Assembly (NCBI GenBank): GCA_011317545.1
Contig: WUJK01000002.1
Span: 3,782,001-3,846,000 of the forward strand
Length of the DNA stretch: 64,000 nt
Direction: 5' to 3'
Source of the DNA: Coniella vitis
Lineage: Eukaryota; Ascomycota; Sordariomycetes; Diaporthales; Schizoparmaceae
The position numbers and the translations under genes were made by a program. Positions within the stretch are counted from its first letter, which is position 1. Each line of letters opens with the position of its first letter. Below, piece after piece: positions 1 through 12,356 of this stretch. The notes beneath the pieces were generated by a model. It ran no database searches. It saw nothing but the letters and a program-made list of their open reading frames with translations, and had not been told where the DNA came from.

Positions 1-842
1 TCATGCTCGGCGGCGCCTTTGAGCAAATGGCCGGCGGCTTCACCACCGACCTCAAGTACGCCCACTACGCCAAGCTGCCCCCGCGCGCCGTCTTCCGCGG
101 CCACGTCTCGGCCTGTGTCGTCAACTGCTTCCTCTACTGCGCCATCCTCGAGGTCATGCTCGCGTACTACAACACCGACAACACGCTCTGCCAGTGGGAC
201 AACAAGCAGCACATGGTGTGCTCGTACGCGCAGAGCGTCTACGCCTCCACCATCCTCTTTGGCGCCTTTGGCACAAACAACATGTTCAAGCTGTACCCGG
301 CCCTGCCCTGGCTCTTTGTGCTCGGCGGCCTGCTCGGCCTGCTCTGGGCCGTCGCCGAGACGCAGCTGCCGCGCTGGCACGACACGGTCCTGCGCCGGCG
401 CCTGGGCGCGCGCCGCCTCGCCCGCCTCGACGCGCGCCTCTGGCGCCCCGCCGCCGCCGTCCTGGCCTGCCTGCACCCGGCCATTGCGCTCTCGGGCGCG
501 CTCAACTGGGCCGGCAACACGAACCTCGCGTACGCCACGCTGGGCATCTACCTCGCCTGGCTGTTCCAGTACTACCTGAAGCGCCGCTACACCGCCTGGT
601 GGGGCAAGTACGCCTACATGGTGTTTGCGGGCCTGACGGTCGGCGTCGCCGTCTCGGGCCTGGTGGCCACGCTGGTCTTTAGCTTTGGCGCCGGCCGGAA
701 CGCGCATCTGGGCTGGTGGGGGAACAATGTCGTGACGGCGGGCCTGGATTATCAGCTGTATAATAATAATGCCTCGTTGAAGGCGTTGCCGGCGAGTGGG
801 CATTTTGGCTTGGACCCCGAGCAGTATCCGTTGGATTGGTAG
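1..842 (+). CDS. OPT-family oligopeptide transporter, C-terminal part (5' truncated by window edge)
   Basis: This is the 3' end of a gene whose start lies left of the window. The open frame covers about 280 residues and stops at 840-842. The ATG at position 3 is internal, because OPT proteins usually have 700-900 residues. Several hydrophobic segments are visible. Sequence typical of the end of OPT/isp4-type transporters is present: a DLKxxHYxKLPPR loop, a conserved FGTNNMFKLYP-like stretch before a transmembrane helix, RRYTAWWGKYAY, and a terminal WWGNNV motif. The family moves small peptides or related substrates across membranes with protons. The substrate here cannot be told. The nearest visible neighbour is the convergent Snt1-like gene. 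Confidence 0.85.
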   Translation, partial: MLGGAFEQMAGGFTTDLKYAHYAKLPPRAVFRGHVSACVVNCFLYCAILEVMLAYYNTDNTLCQWDNKQHMVCSYAQSVYASTILFGAFGTNNMFKLYPALPWLFVLGGLLGLLWAVAETQLPRWHDTVLRRRLGARRLARLDARLWRPAAAVLACLHPAIALSGALNWAGNTNLAYATLGIYLAWLFQYYLKRRYTAWWGKYAYMVFAGLTVGVAVSGLVATLVFSFGAGRNAHLGWWGNNVVTAGLDYQLYNNNASLKALPASGHFGLDPEQYPLDW

Positions 843-947
843 ACCGGGGGGCCTTCATGGATGGTGCGAGGCTATCAATCATGATTGATGGGTTGGATGT
901 GAGTGAGGTCGGCATGGTGCTGAGATGAAGGACAAGCAAGGCAAGGG

Positions 948-995
<48 letters not shown>
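948..995. repeat. (CAAT)12 microsatellite
   Basis: Twelve uninterrupted tetranucleotide copies follow the OPT transporter stop. They lie outside coding sequence and are probably length-variable. Confidence 0.95.
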
Positions 996-996
<1 letters not shown>

Positions 997-1789
997 CATG
1001 AGCAGGCTCAACCCTACTACTACAAGAACCAGACATGAGCTTTAGATAATGCATTCATGGTATTTTGTTTCTTTTTTCCATTTAATTTTTCAATCCGTCC
1101 ATGATTTCACCTTCTTTTTTCTTCTCCCCATTCTCCCCCGCCCCCCCCTTCCTTTCTTTCTTCCTTTTCCTCAAGAAAATCAACCGCAACTGCCCAGTGA
1201 CTCTCCCCCTACACCCTTTACAAACCAGACTACAAGAAAGAAATAACTCCCCTTTCGCCTTGAATGTGCCGAGTATTTCTTCAAAAACGCCCGTCCATGC
1301 CTTGCCCAACAACATACAAGGAAGAACAGAAAAAAGAATGAGAAACTCAAAAAAAAAAAAAAAAAAAAGAATGAGAGAGACAAGAGAGAATCAGTCAACC
1401 ACATACATACAATTTTCCAAACGCTATCCACCATTCCTTTTTTTGCTTCCTGTTTTGGTGTCAAAATCCATTTCCTGCCACCCGCCGATCCAGCCTCAGC
1501 TATCAACCCTCGTAATCGTACATGCACGAGAATATACAAACAAACGACAATGCATATATCATCGAAATGAAAATAATGCCATGTTGAGACTTTGTCTTTT
1601 TCCCCTTCACTCGGCGCCCCAAAAGGTTGTGGGACCATTGGACGATAAACGACCTGTTTGGTCATTGCTTCCATCAATCAAGTCGTCGTTGTTGAGCGTA
1701 CAAGGCGCCCGAACAATAAGCAAAGGTGGACGGACGGCTTCTGATAAGCAACTTCCGACCTGGCACAAGCTTCTTCTCGTCCCAGGTAG

Positions 1790-1791
<2 letters not shown>

Positions 1792-1820
<29 letters not shown>
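1792..1820. repeat. (GT)n dinucleotide repeat
   Basis: About 29 nt of uninterrupted GT lie downstream of the Snt1-like stop codon (minus-strand gene), so probably in its 3' UTR or just beyond. Confidence 0.9.
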
Positions 1821-1823
<3 letters not shown>

Positions 1824-1948
1824 CCGTTCCTTCAAATAGCGAAAATACATCCTCACACCAAGTTATACTCCTCCGCCAGTCAACAGCCAGCACACCCACC
1901 GACAAACCACATCCCGTATCTACTTCAACCGTCAACCAATTGCTCTCA

Positions 1949-4892
1949 CTAGAATCTCCTTTCCAACGGGCTGTGTGCATAGGCATCATGCGGTGGTCGA
2001 AGCTGCGGCCTCCTAAGATCCGCATTCTGCTGCTGCTGCTGCTGCTGCTGTTGTTGTTGCTGTTGTGATGGCGGTCCAGGTTGTCCCGGTGGAGAGCTCC
2101 TCAACTCCCCACGGAAATCCGCCGGTCCGCCCCCGCCATGGTATTCTGGATGACCAGGCGGAGGCCCTTGTTGCTGCTGTGGCGGTCCAGGCGGTCCACG
2201 GCCATAATCCGGCGGCGGCGCACCTCGCATGCGCATGTCATGGATTTCTCGCTCCCTCATTTCCATCCGTTGTTGTTGTTGCTGTTGCTGCTGCTGTTGT
2301 TGTTGCTGTAGCTCGGCCTCGCGGTACTCACGATCCCGCATTTCCTGCACTCGGTAATCCTGGTCGCGCATCTCGCGCTCCCGCAGTTCGCGCTCTCGTA
2401 GTTGCATCTCGTAGTGATGCTGAGACACAGGTGTGTACGCCCGAGGTGGTAACTGTCCAATGTCACGTGCTGGTGTGCCGTAACGCGGGAAGTTGGGTGG
2501 GGCTTGCGACTGCATGGAGCCTGGAGGCGGCCCTGCAATCACTTCCCGGGGTGCTGGGGATGAGGACATGAAGCTGCGGCTAATCGACCCCGAGTGCGAA
2601 TGTTGGTGACCAGGGTGGCCTCCCATCATGCGAGGATCTGTACGCATGTCCCCGCGTAAATCATTGCGCAAGTCGTTTCGTGGATCTCGAGGATCGTTTC
2701 TGAGATCGTTTCGTAGGTCGTTCCTCGGATCACGTGGATCAGCTGCCGCTCGCGGGTCCATTCGAGGGTCGTTTCGAGGATCGTTTCGAGGGTCGTTTCG
2801 CGGGTCGTTTCGCGGATCAAAACGAGGATCCCGAGGGTCCATTCGCGGGTCAACCATTCTTGGATCAGCAGCAGCAGCAGCCGCCGCCGCCGCAGCGCGT
2901 TGGTTTTGCTCCAGCATACCGTACCGCTCATCTCTAATGGGCGCACCTTCACGCAGGCTTCCCATACTGTACCGCTCGTCACGAGGATCTCTCATCTCTC
3001 TCCGATCTCGTTCCATCATTCCCATGTGGGATGGCGATGCAGCAGGCCACGAGGGACCAGGGGCTTCTCGCACTTGCTGCAGCTTGCTTGCTCCGCCGTG
3101 CTGGCTTGCCCAAGGCGACTGTGCTGGAGGGGGAGCAGGCGTGGGTTTCGGAACAGGCCAGGTGGTCTCCTGCTGGAGTCTTGTGGCACTTGTCGGCTGC
3201 CCTTGTGGAGGAGGCCACGCGGTCTCACGGCTTTGCGGCACGGATTCACGCAGGTAGCTCTCGCGTGGTGGCTCACGCGATCGCGAGGCAGCATGCGAGT
3301 ACTGCATCGTTGGAGACTGGGCATGTGCTTGTGAGACGGACGCTCCATACCCGCCGGGAAAGGAAGTCGGCTGCGCTTGGTGGAACATGGGCGATTGCTT
3401 GTTCGGCGAGGGGTAGTGGTGCGGCTGATGAGGCGACCCAGACGATGCCTGGACTGGATGCTGTGATGCATAGGCTGGGCGTCCGTAGACATCTCTTTCG
3501 CCAACGTGCTCCACAGGTGAGACAACAGATGCTCTAGACACTGCAACGTGCTGTGTCTGTGGCGATTGTGTGTGTGGAGTGCTATATGGCTTTAGGGACG
3601 GCATGGCTGAATTGACTGGCGTTCGCGCATAGGATGGGTACGTCGGCGTCTCCTCCCGGCGAAGGATGGGCGTTGCTGACGGTGGAGGCGGTTGTTGCCG
3701 CGCCGGAGGAGGGCTGGACGTTACGCTCATGCCTCTGGCAACCTCGTCCACTCTCTTGGGAGCCCGCGGAGGCGGTGCCGAGGACGAGTCGTCACTGTTG
3801 AGCAAAGCCATCAGATTCGAGGTTTTGCGCGGCTCTGGCGGCTTGGATGGAGCCACAACGGCGACAGGCGTAGGTGATGGGCGCGACGGAGAGGCACCGT
3901 AGGCGCTATCGAAATAACCAGGCTGGGGGCCGCGGGTGGGCGTCTCTACCATGTTAGGGTTCGGAATACGGGGTGGGCCATTGTCTCCCATGTTTGGGTT
4001 CGGAACGCGAGGAGGCATTGCGTCCACAAGATTCGGATTGGGAATTCGGCTTGGTCCATCAACTGGACTGGGGGCGTGCATCCGAGTATCCGTCATGCGA
4101 GCATCAGCGACGCCAGGATTTGGAACCCGGCCCGGCATGCCTGCCATGCGTCGCTCGTCCACAGGCGTTGTCGACATTATTTGCGGCTCTCTCAAGGCAT
4201 CCCTCATTGGCTCGCGCTGCATCATCATTTGTTGTTGTTGTTGCTGTTGGTGCTGCTGTTGGTGCTGCTGTTGGTGCTGTTGCTGTTGCTGCTGTTGCTG
4301 CTGCTGCTGTTGATGATGGTGATGAGCTGCAGGATAAGCTTGGGCCGGTGGTGGGGGAGGAACATTCGTTCTGGGCGGTTCCACCCTGCGGTCGATCAAC
4401 ATGGGCTTAGTGGACATTGGTCGTGGAGGCGCCTGTGCTGGGTTAAAGGACTCAAAATGAGGTGCTTGATCAGGCTCGGCCTTGAGCATCTGCCTCTCCA
4501 TCAATCGCGTGTCATCCTTGGGCTGCAAATCGACCTGCGTCTTGCGCTGGCGAGCCGTTGAGCCAAGCAAGTTCAACTGTGGATCGAATTCTGCGAATCC
4601 AGCACGATTGGGCATGGGTTGTGAGGGCAGTATGGGTGGTTGTTCGACTGCGGATAAGGGTGTAGGTTTGAGTACGTGCCGCATCGACTGTTGCTGCTGT
4701 TGTGCCAAAAGCGCCGCCTCGGCCTCACGATCAGCTTGGAAGGCAGAAGAAGCGCGGACATGGCGACTGCCCGATGGCTCGTTCGCTGGCGTAGGAGGTT
4801 GCGAAACAAGCGGCTTTCTCTCTGGTCGTTCGCTACGCTCGAGTCTCTCTATTATTTGTGGCTGGCCCATCATGACTTGCTGCGGCATTTGC

Positions 4893-4925
<33 letters not shown>

Positions 4926-5795
4926 TGCAAAGGCGCTTGGGCAATGGGGCGAGGAAAGTTGGTGTTGATGGGAGGCGGCTGTTGCTTTTCCACCTTGGTC
5001 GGGCCCAAGTCCTCCATGACTGTATCCGCGGACGGAACGTGGCGATGTGCGGGAGCAAGATCATACTTTTTATTTCGTGGCGCCGTCGTTGGTGCCGGTG
5101 GTGGTGGCAGCTTTTCTCCTCTGGCCTTCTTTTCATCGGCCTGGGCCGTAATGACAGTCCACTCTGGATTGTCCCTAGACCGCTTGTTGTAGAAGTTTTT
5201 GACCTGTTTGACATTGTGTTAGCCCTTTGGAGCGAGTGGCCTCTGGAACCCATGGAAATCACATCTCACCATTGTTGCGGTCTTGGTCGTCATGTGCTGG
5301 GAAATGGCGTGCCAGTCTGTGCCAAAGCTCTTGAGCATGTCCGAAAACTCAGACTGCTCCACTACGCTCCAGTAACTCGAAGCGCCACTGGCAGGTGTGG
5401 CACGTCCGCTGCGCTCTGGCTCTGCAGTCGCAGTGGACAATGTCGTGTTAGCAGGGGCCATATTGTTGCTATTGCTGCTGCTAGTGTTGCTATTGCTAGG
5501 CACAGTGAGGTTTGTGGGATGAGGCCCAAAGTCAAATGGCGCCACATTGGATTGCAGAGGCACAAGAGGCTCGGGCCGCAAAGATGGAGGAGCCATGATG
5601 TCGGCCGTCTTCTCGACCTGCGCCAAGGGATGACTAGGCACAGGCGCAAGCGAGGATGGCAGAGTAGGCAGTGGCGAGTTGCGCGGCTCAAAGGACAGCG
5701 GAACACGTCCCATGTCGGCAGTTGGGTTTTGTGTGGGGAGGAGCTCGGCAGGCGGAACCTTTGAGTTTGATCTTGACCTCGCACCTCTGTTGCCT

Positions 5796-5826
<31 letters not shown>

Positions 5827-8800
5827 TTCCGCTTCCGCTCCCTTGGGCCGGAGTGGGAGCGAGGACTTGAGGCACCTTGGGCTGCTTCGGCTCCTTGTCC
5901 TTTGGTTTGCGCGGCCGCCGAGGCGGCTTCTCGACCTTTTCACCGGTGCCCTCGGCCTTGGATCCAGGGCCCCTGCGTCCGCTGGGCGTGGTTGCTGGCG
6001 TGCCCTCGAGCGAGTCATTGGGCTTTTCGAAGTCAAAGGTGGGAGCAGCGGCACGGCGGGGTCGGCGCCGCTCGCCATTCTCGCCTGCTTCACTGGCCTC
6101 CTCCTGCGGCTCATCCAGTTTGCCGAGCTCATAAGCTAGCGCACTGGAACGAGCCTTGGTCTTACCTCGCTTCCTCTTCTTGGGCTGCTTCTTGAGCTTT
6201 TCTTTGAGGTTGAGCGTACCCTTCTTGAGATAGTAGTACTGGATGCAGGCGTGGAAGTCCCGTCTGGGCAGCTGCTCCGCGATTTTGCCCCATTGCTTGG
6301 GAAACTCAAGGTAGGCCTTTTCAAACAGCGCTTCTTCCTCCTCGGTGAAGTTGGACACGGGCGGCAAGACCTGCCAGTTTGCGACAAGTTTCTCGGGGTC
6401 TAGGAAGCCCGTTGTGTCGACAAAGACTTCCTTTTGGCGCTCTTCCTCGGTCCAATACATGTCTGGTATGACTGCCTCGCTCTCGCGCGGATGCTTGAGC
6501 TTCTCGGCCCTCGTTTCTCTCTCCTCCTTTTCCCGGGCCTCGAGCAGCGATTGCGCCATGATGCGCTCCATATCTCGCTCAGTGGCAAATCTGCCCGCTC
6601 GTCGGCCTTCTGATCGGGATGATTCGGTGCCTGTGGGCAACGGCCCAAGACCATCAATAGGCGTGTTCGATTTGTTGAAAAAGTCGCGGCTCTTGATAGC
6701 AACCGGGTCATCCGACATGGTGAAGCGCAGATACTTTTCATAGTTGTTCTTGTACTCTTGCCTCTTTTCGTCTTGGTCGGCGCGCGCAAAAGAGGCGTCT
6801 TGCACGAGTGTCCGTGCAATGTAGGCCTTCACTTCCAAGTCACCCTGCAGGGCGCTCATGACCTTCTTGCTCTCTTGCCAGGGTCGCGTCTGGAAGCGTG
6901 GCAAGTCATCCAAGGGTGGCGTTTGCATATCTGCGCGTACAAGCTCCAATAAGACAGGGTCAATCTCGCCGTCGGACTCGTCTTCTTCCACCATCGGAGT
7001 GGAGCTGTTCGTGTCTGTGGCAAGTTCGTCTAGTACAGGAGGCTTAAGATGTGGATGTTGTTGCAATAGCTGGCCGCTGTGACTTAATGGGAGGCCATTG
7101 GGTGCCACGAGCTCGAGGTCGGCGGGTGCATCTGGATCCGCCTCGCCATCCGCATCCGCGTCCGCGTCCGCGTCTGCGTCCGCGTCTGCGTCTGCGTCTG
7201 CGTCTGCATCTGCGTCTACATCCATCATTTGCACATCCTCCATTATAACGTCGCCTTGCCCATCTTGGGACTCGGGCGGCTCCACTGTCGGAATGGGAAC
7301 CTGGGGACTGTCGATTTCCATTTCCTCCACCTTGGGCTGCGGCTCAGGAACAGGAACAGGAACAGGAACAGGGACAGAAACGGGTGCAGAAACGGGCGCT
7401 TCAGAGGTGGGCTGTTCAGGCTCAGAAACAGGGAGAGAGGATACGGGCGGGCTGGCGCTCTTGACCTTGTGCTTCTCTACCTCTGCAACCTTGAGCGGCT
7501 GGACCACTTGCACCGCGGGCTTCTTCTCTGTCGGCAGGATGATACCAGCAGGGATTGGCCCCAGCATATCCTTGAGGCCTTCTTTCTCCGTTGCCATTGT
7601 AACCAGCGCCTCGTGTGTGATGTTGGCATACCGTATGACAATCTGTGTCGGCACCTCCACTGTCGAACCATCGAGCCTTTGCAGCTCCGACTCTGCCTTT
7701 GCAATTTGCTCTTTGAACCATTCATTCATGTCTTCATCATCCGAATCTGAGGATTGATCCACTGCAGCAATCGTTGGTGGAGGCCGTGCTGGTAGCGAGA
7801 GGCGGACGCCAGCCACATTGAGTCGTCGCTTCTTCTTGATGGGTATTTCGTCAACGATTTCACCATCCTCGCGCATAGGGTCATCTGGCTGCTGATCATG
7901 TTGTTTTTCTGGTTGTGGTCCTGGGTGTTGTTGATGTTGTTGTTCTGGTAGTGGTGGTTCTGATGGCCGTGGTGGCTGTGGTAGGGGCGCCTGCTGCTGT
8001 CGCTGTTGCATGTGCGGATCTTGCCCGTTGGCTGGACGAGGAATTGACGGACTGGCTGTCTTGACGGCGGTGGGCGACATTGCAGATGCAACACTGACGC
8101 GATCTGATACGTCTGCCACTGCTGTGCCTGTTCCAGCTGCTGCGGATGCTGATGGTATTGATGTTGTTGGGCCACTACCGCGCATATCAGGCGACTTCCA
8201 AGGTATTGCGCGCATATCGCGGTCGACAGACGCACGTGCAGACTGCGTTCCACGTTCTATTCTGGCATCGCCATGCTCAGGTATACGCAGAGGCCGAAGA
8301 CCGTCGCTGTCGGCGCCCGTGCCACTACTACGGGGTCGCTGTACCTCTTCATTTTGCCTGCCCGAGTACGCGTCGGGTCGCTGACCAAAGGGACGAGAAG
8401 TCGGGGAGGCAAAGCTCTGCGATCGGCCAATCTTGGGAGAGTCGGGCACCTTGTTGTTGTTGTTGTTGTTATTGTTGTTGGTATTATTGCTCGTGTTGGC
8501 GCTATTCTTGTTGCCGACCAGCGCCGGATTAATCCACTGCTTGCTAGACGGACGTGGTTGCTTTTGCATCTGCTGTGCGCGAGGACCGGTCGGTATTGTG
8601 GGACTGATGGACTTGGCTGGTCCCGAGGGAGGAGCTCGGACGTCGATGCCAGGCTGGCCAGACGAGACGGGCCGCTCCTGGCGGTCATCGGCAAGGGCGC
8701 GTGGGCCCGTCGGCGGAGCTTTGGGAACTTCGGAAGCGGGTGGAGGACGGGTCGGAGCCGAGCCAAAGGCTGGAGGCACGGGAGCAAGGGGTGGCGTGAT

Positions 8801-9886
8801 GGCTTTGACTGTCGAGGCCGAAGGCGGTTCGATGGCGACGGAGCCCTGTCGATCGAGCTTGGGGCGGCCATTGCGGTCATTGTTTTCGCGAATGTCGCGC
8901 AGCGTTTCCCGGGGAAAGAGTTCTCGTTCTTCTCGGACGTTTTCGCGTGGTCGAATCAAGTCTCCCTCTGGAAATCTGTGGTTATCACGATCATCGCGGT
9001 CACGCCCACCCCAGCGACCCTCTTGAGATCGGCTGCGGGGAGGAAACCTCAGATCGCCGCGGTCGTCATGAAAGGCGCGTCCCCGGGAGCGGTCCCAGTC
9101 TCCGCGACCACGGCCACCACCGCGGCCGCGGTAGCCACTGCCACGGTAGGATTGGGCGGCAAAGGGAGGATCCGACGAAGAAGACCCTGCACTAAGGGGC
9201 CCACCGTCTCGAGATCCTCGCCTGGCTCGATCGGCCTCAACGCCAATCTGCAGGTCGCGGTCTCGGAAATCCCTGCCAGGAGGGGATCGGCGAGGTCCTG
9301 GCGACGGACGGCGGCCCCTCAGGCTGTCTCTGTCGCGGTCGCGCCAGTCTCGCTCACGCTCCCTGCTACGGTCGTTGCGAAAGGGCGGTGGATCGTCCCG
9401 GCGGTCTCGAAAGTCGCGCTCGCGGCCTCGATCTCGGCTTTCGTCACGCCAGCCCCCTCTCCCACCGCGGCCACCACGAGCTCGTCCTCGGAAATCACCA
9501 GCGAAACCGCCGCCCCGGGGGCCGCTGGGCGGGTCGAGATACGCCTTGGGAGCGCGCGGGGGCTCGCGACCGGTCATGGCGTCGCGAAAGCCGTCTCTGT
9601 TGGACTGGAAGGCGGAGGGGTTGATGCGGGCCTCGGTAGAGGTGCGTCGCCGGTCGCCATCGCTGTATTGGGAGCCTCGGTCGGTCAACCTGTCAGGAGA
9701 CCTATCTCTTGGGGATCGGGAGCGGCGGTCGTCGTAGCGCGGGTTGTATCGCGACCTGTAGTCACCTGAAGTCTGAGCATAGTAGACATCGTCGGGGTAG
9801 ACGTCTGTGTTCAAGGGTGGCAGGCGCGGTGGCCCCGGCTGGCCGTTGTAGCCGCGGCCGCCGGGACGGTAGTGATTGGGGCGCAT
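1949..9886 (-). CDS. SANT/Myb-domain chromatin protein, Snt1-like (Set3 complex type)
   Basis: Exons are complement(1949..5203) and complement(5270..9886), giving 2623 aa. The 66-nt intron has a GTGAGA donor, a GCTAAC branch site and a CAAACAG acceptor, and splicing rebuilds the second SANT domain as TATM|VKNFYNKR. The first ATG that looks right is at 9886; the frame stays open slightly further upstream. Visible order: Arg/Gly/Asp/Ser-rich N-terminus (about 100-250), poly-Asn (about 465-480), an Asp-Ala dipeptide run (about 888-915), SANT 1 (about 1174-1235, FTEEEEALFEKAY..QWGKIAEQL), a basic KKRKRGKTK segment, SANT 2 (about 1505-1560), then a long disordered Gln/Pro tail with DPR repeats. 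Snt1 proteins belong to the Set3 histone deacetylase complex. That role is inferred from the paired SANT domains and size; the flanks are too low-complexity to help. Confidence 0.85.
2028..2065. repeat. CAG/CAA tract (poly-Gln coding, Snt1-like C-terminus)
   Basis: Mixed CTG/TTG on the plus strand encodes Gln near the C-terminus of the minus-strand SANT protein. CAA interruptions are present. Confidence 0.85.
2690..2860. repeat. Degenerate DPR(N/M/D) coding repeat in Snt1-like protein
   Basis: On the minus strand this stretch encodes many tandem four-residue units of the form D-P-R-N, D-P-R-M or D-L-R-N. At DNA level the unit is about 12 nt (GTTTCGAGGATC-like on plus). Units differ mainly at the fourth residue. 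Confidence 0.85.
4230..4322. repeat. Gln/His-coding CAG/CAA/CAC tract
   Basis: About 90 nt encode a poly-Gln run with regular His interruptions and ending in a His cluster, in the tail of the Snt1-like protein. This is the longest Gln tract in the window. Confidence 0.85.
7146..7224. repeat. (GCGTCY)n hexamer repeat encoding Asp-Ala dipeptides
   Basis: A hexamer array on the plus strand reads as alternating Asp-Ala on the minus strand, about 888-915 of the Snt1-like protein. It makes a strongly acidic segment ahead of the first SANT domain. Copies alternate C and T at the last position. Confidence 0.9.
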
Positions 9887-12356
9887 GGCTGGTAGACTGC
9901 CGACATGCAGGCAATGGGGAGGAGGAGGAAGAGGAGGAGGAGGAAAGAACAAGGAGGAATTCCTTCCTCAATGGTGTGACAAAGACGGGGTCTAGTCTGT
10001 TCTGATTGGTTGAGAAGAGGCCAAGGTCAAGGTCAGGTCATGTTCAGCTGGGAATGGCAACGACAGAGGGCAGGGCAGAAGAGGACGCAAGCACTGGTTT
10101 CTGCGTGTCTGTCTGCGTGTCTGTCCGTGTCGAGTCTGTAGAAGGAGGGAAGCTGGGCCACAGAGAGAAGAAAGGCCAGTGGAAAGCAAAGTGGTGGAGA
10201 ATGATCGACACCGCCAGCAAGCATGGACAGAGCTGCTGACTGCTAACTCCCGGGTGGCTGGATGGTGGGTTCGGTTGGGTTGGGCAGGATGCTATTCCAA
10301 AGGCGATTTTTTTTTCCTCCTTTGGCTGAACTACGGCGCGACAGGAAGGTTCAGAGTGGTGACATAAGGTGGGCGATGATGATGCTGATGGTGGTGGTGG
10401 CAGGCAAAGACATCCCCCCAAAAAGAAAAACAACATAAAACATGTAAAAAGAAAACAGTGCAAAGGGTGGGTGGGAGTATAGCGTACATTGTCTGGTTAC
10501 TGGCTGCTGTAACGGCTGCGGTTCAGTGGCTGCTGGGTGCTGGGCATCGGTGCCCCAGGAGTTCAAGGGCCACTGTAGCTGTAGTGGATCTCAGGGCGGG
10601 TTCCAGTTGGGTTCTGTTGGGTTCAGTTCAGGTGGCAGATGCTGGACAAGCACCCACCCTGAACTGGCGAGACCCAGACAGAAAGAGGAGACCGGTTGTT
10701 GTACTGTGTGTTTCTGGTCTCTTGCTCTTTGAACGCTATCCTTTTCGTTCTCCTTTGCACCTTTGCACCGGGAAGGCTAGCTTGGTCACACGCGGAGCCA
10801 CACCGCGAGATGGGGCAGAACTGGGAGCTCAGAGACCGCAAACAGCCAGACCCGCCGGTCGATCGAATACTGCAGAGTAGAGATGCTGGAGATCAGACCA
10901 GACCAGACCAGCCAAGACAAGCCCAAACACCATGGAGCAGCAGGCCGAGTGCGCTGCTGAGGGAGTGGGTGCCTGTGTGTGTCTTTCTGGCAGCTGTTTG
11001 CTGGTGCTGGCTGCTGGCTGTCGTGGGTGAGTGAAGTGGATTGGCGATGGTTGCAGCCAGAGTCGGAGTTGGCTTCAGTCCTTGGAGGAGTGAAAAAAGG
11101 AATCAAAAGGGTTGGTTGGGCTGATCGGCCGAGTTGAGACACTCACTTGCCAGTTTGTTGTTGCTTGGCTGCTGGCTGCGTGGCCCCTGCTCTGCTTTGC
11201 CCAACCCTTGCCAGCACCACCCACTGCCTGCTCTGCTGCTTGCCACATAGTGACTACTATGTACCTAGGTCTGTCCTCGGATCCCACCCTGACACCGAGC
11301 CATGTACTCCCTAGGTACCCATGTGCCATGTACTATGTAAGCGCCCCAAGCAGCCACGATCACTACTATATATGTACTAAGTACAGCCCAATGAGGCCTA
11401 AGGCTGATGGCAGTTTTTTTCTCCTGGAAGTAGATGGCAGCCGTGGCAGCCATGGCTCACCAAGCTCGTCAAGGTTCCATGTGCTTGGGCGGCCCATGAC
11501 ATGGTCCCCCTTGCCACGCTCTGACCCAGCAGATAGCAAGCGATGGATGGCCTGTGCTGCACAACCCTTTCCAGCAGATCGCACTGTCGACCGTTTGGGC
11601 TTAGCGTGTCTATTCTGCCGCAGCCCTGTCGGGAGCCGTCCTCGGCAGGCCAAACCCCCTCTGCCCTCTTGCCTCTTTGGCAACGTTTCATGTTTCGAGA
11701 TTTGTTGATGCAGTTGGGTACCTTGGCCTCTTGCCGACAGCCATCCGCGGAGGATGAGCTTGGAAGATGCATCAAGGCCTTTGATGGCCAGGAGTACTCG
11801 TATTTCGATACTTGACGATCAACGATCGGCTGCCGTCCTACGCTCATGCATAGTAGTGTCACATATCTGATATGTACATAGCAGAAGTATCTCCACCTAC
11901 CCAAAGTATATTTGGCATATGCTTCCAGCAATCAATGCAAATCGATACTTCGGGTTAGCAGCATTGAATGCACAAATGGTTGCAGCATACCCCCGGCAGC
12001 TTGTCATTGGCCCGTTCCGGCCCAAGTACTGAAGTATGCACCCACCGCAGTCCCCAGCTCCCTGTGCGTGCATGCACGTCTTCTTGTACGTACTAGGTAC
12101 TATTAGAACCGACGTACCTTTGTACCTTTGTACCCACTTAATAGTACATTCGCGAAAACACAACCTCTTTCCACTTGCAGCCAGTAACATTTTTCAGGCA
12201 TTCTCCAGGGCGTGCCTTCCCATACCACACCCGGGCCACACGTCAGCCTTGCGATATCAAAGACCTCAGTTCGTGGTGCGACAACGTCCTCGCCGGCTTC
12301 CTCGGTTTTTCTCGACAGCACCCCATCCTCACCACCACACATTCCGACGCCTTGCC
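9887..12356. other. Divergent intergenic region, Snt1-like gene / deoxyhypusine synthase
   Basis: About 2.5 kb lie between two divergently transcribed genes and should hold both promoters and 5' UTRs. I see no convincing coding region. Short ORFs on both strands overlap one another and have no recognisable domains. The DHS-proximal part (11250-12130) is rich in GTAC-containing palindrome-like motifs such as CTACTATGTACCTAGGT (11254-11270), TATGTACTAAGTAC (11371-11384) and GTACGTACTAGGTACTATT (12086-12104), plus a repeated GTACCTTT unit near 12113-12133. Confidence 0.6.

Larger units (their letters stand above)
843..1948. other. Intergenic region between convergent genes
   Basis: This spacer lies between the OPT stop and the Snt1-like stop. 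It contains a 12-copy CAAT array (948-995), a run of about 20 A near 1349-1368 and a GT array (1792-1820). A 283-residue open frame at 1101-1952 (+) is compositionally noisy, with poly-K from the A run and poly-VC from the GT array, and I do not accept it. The region probably holds both 3' UTRs. Confidence 0.6.

Noticed and set aside
1101..1952. 283-codon frame in the OPT/Snt1-like spacer
   Set aside because: It translates homopolymers and a GT microsatellite. It lies in probable 3' UTR sequence.
4676..5764. 362-codon plus-strand frame across the Snt1-like intron
   Set aside because: It is antisense to two good exons and translates poly-Gln DNA as poly-Leu. It has no protein features.
8273..9769. 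498-codon plus-strand open frame
   Set aside because: It lies antisense to the Arg/Gly-rich N-terminus of the Snt1-like gene. Its composition mirrors the repeated codons, and no domain is visible.
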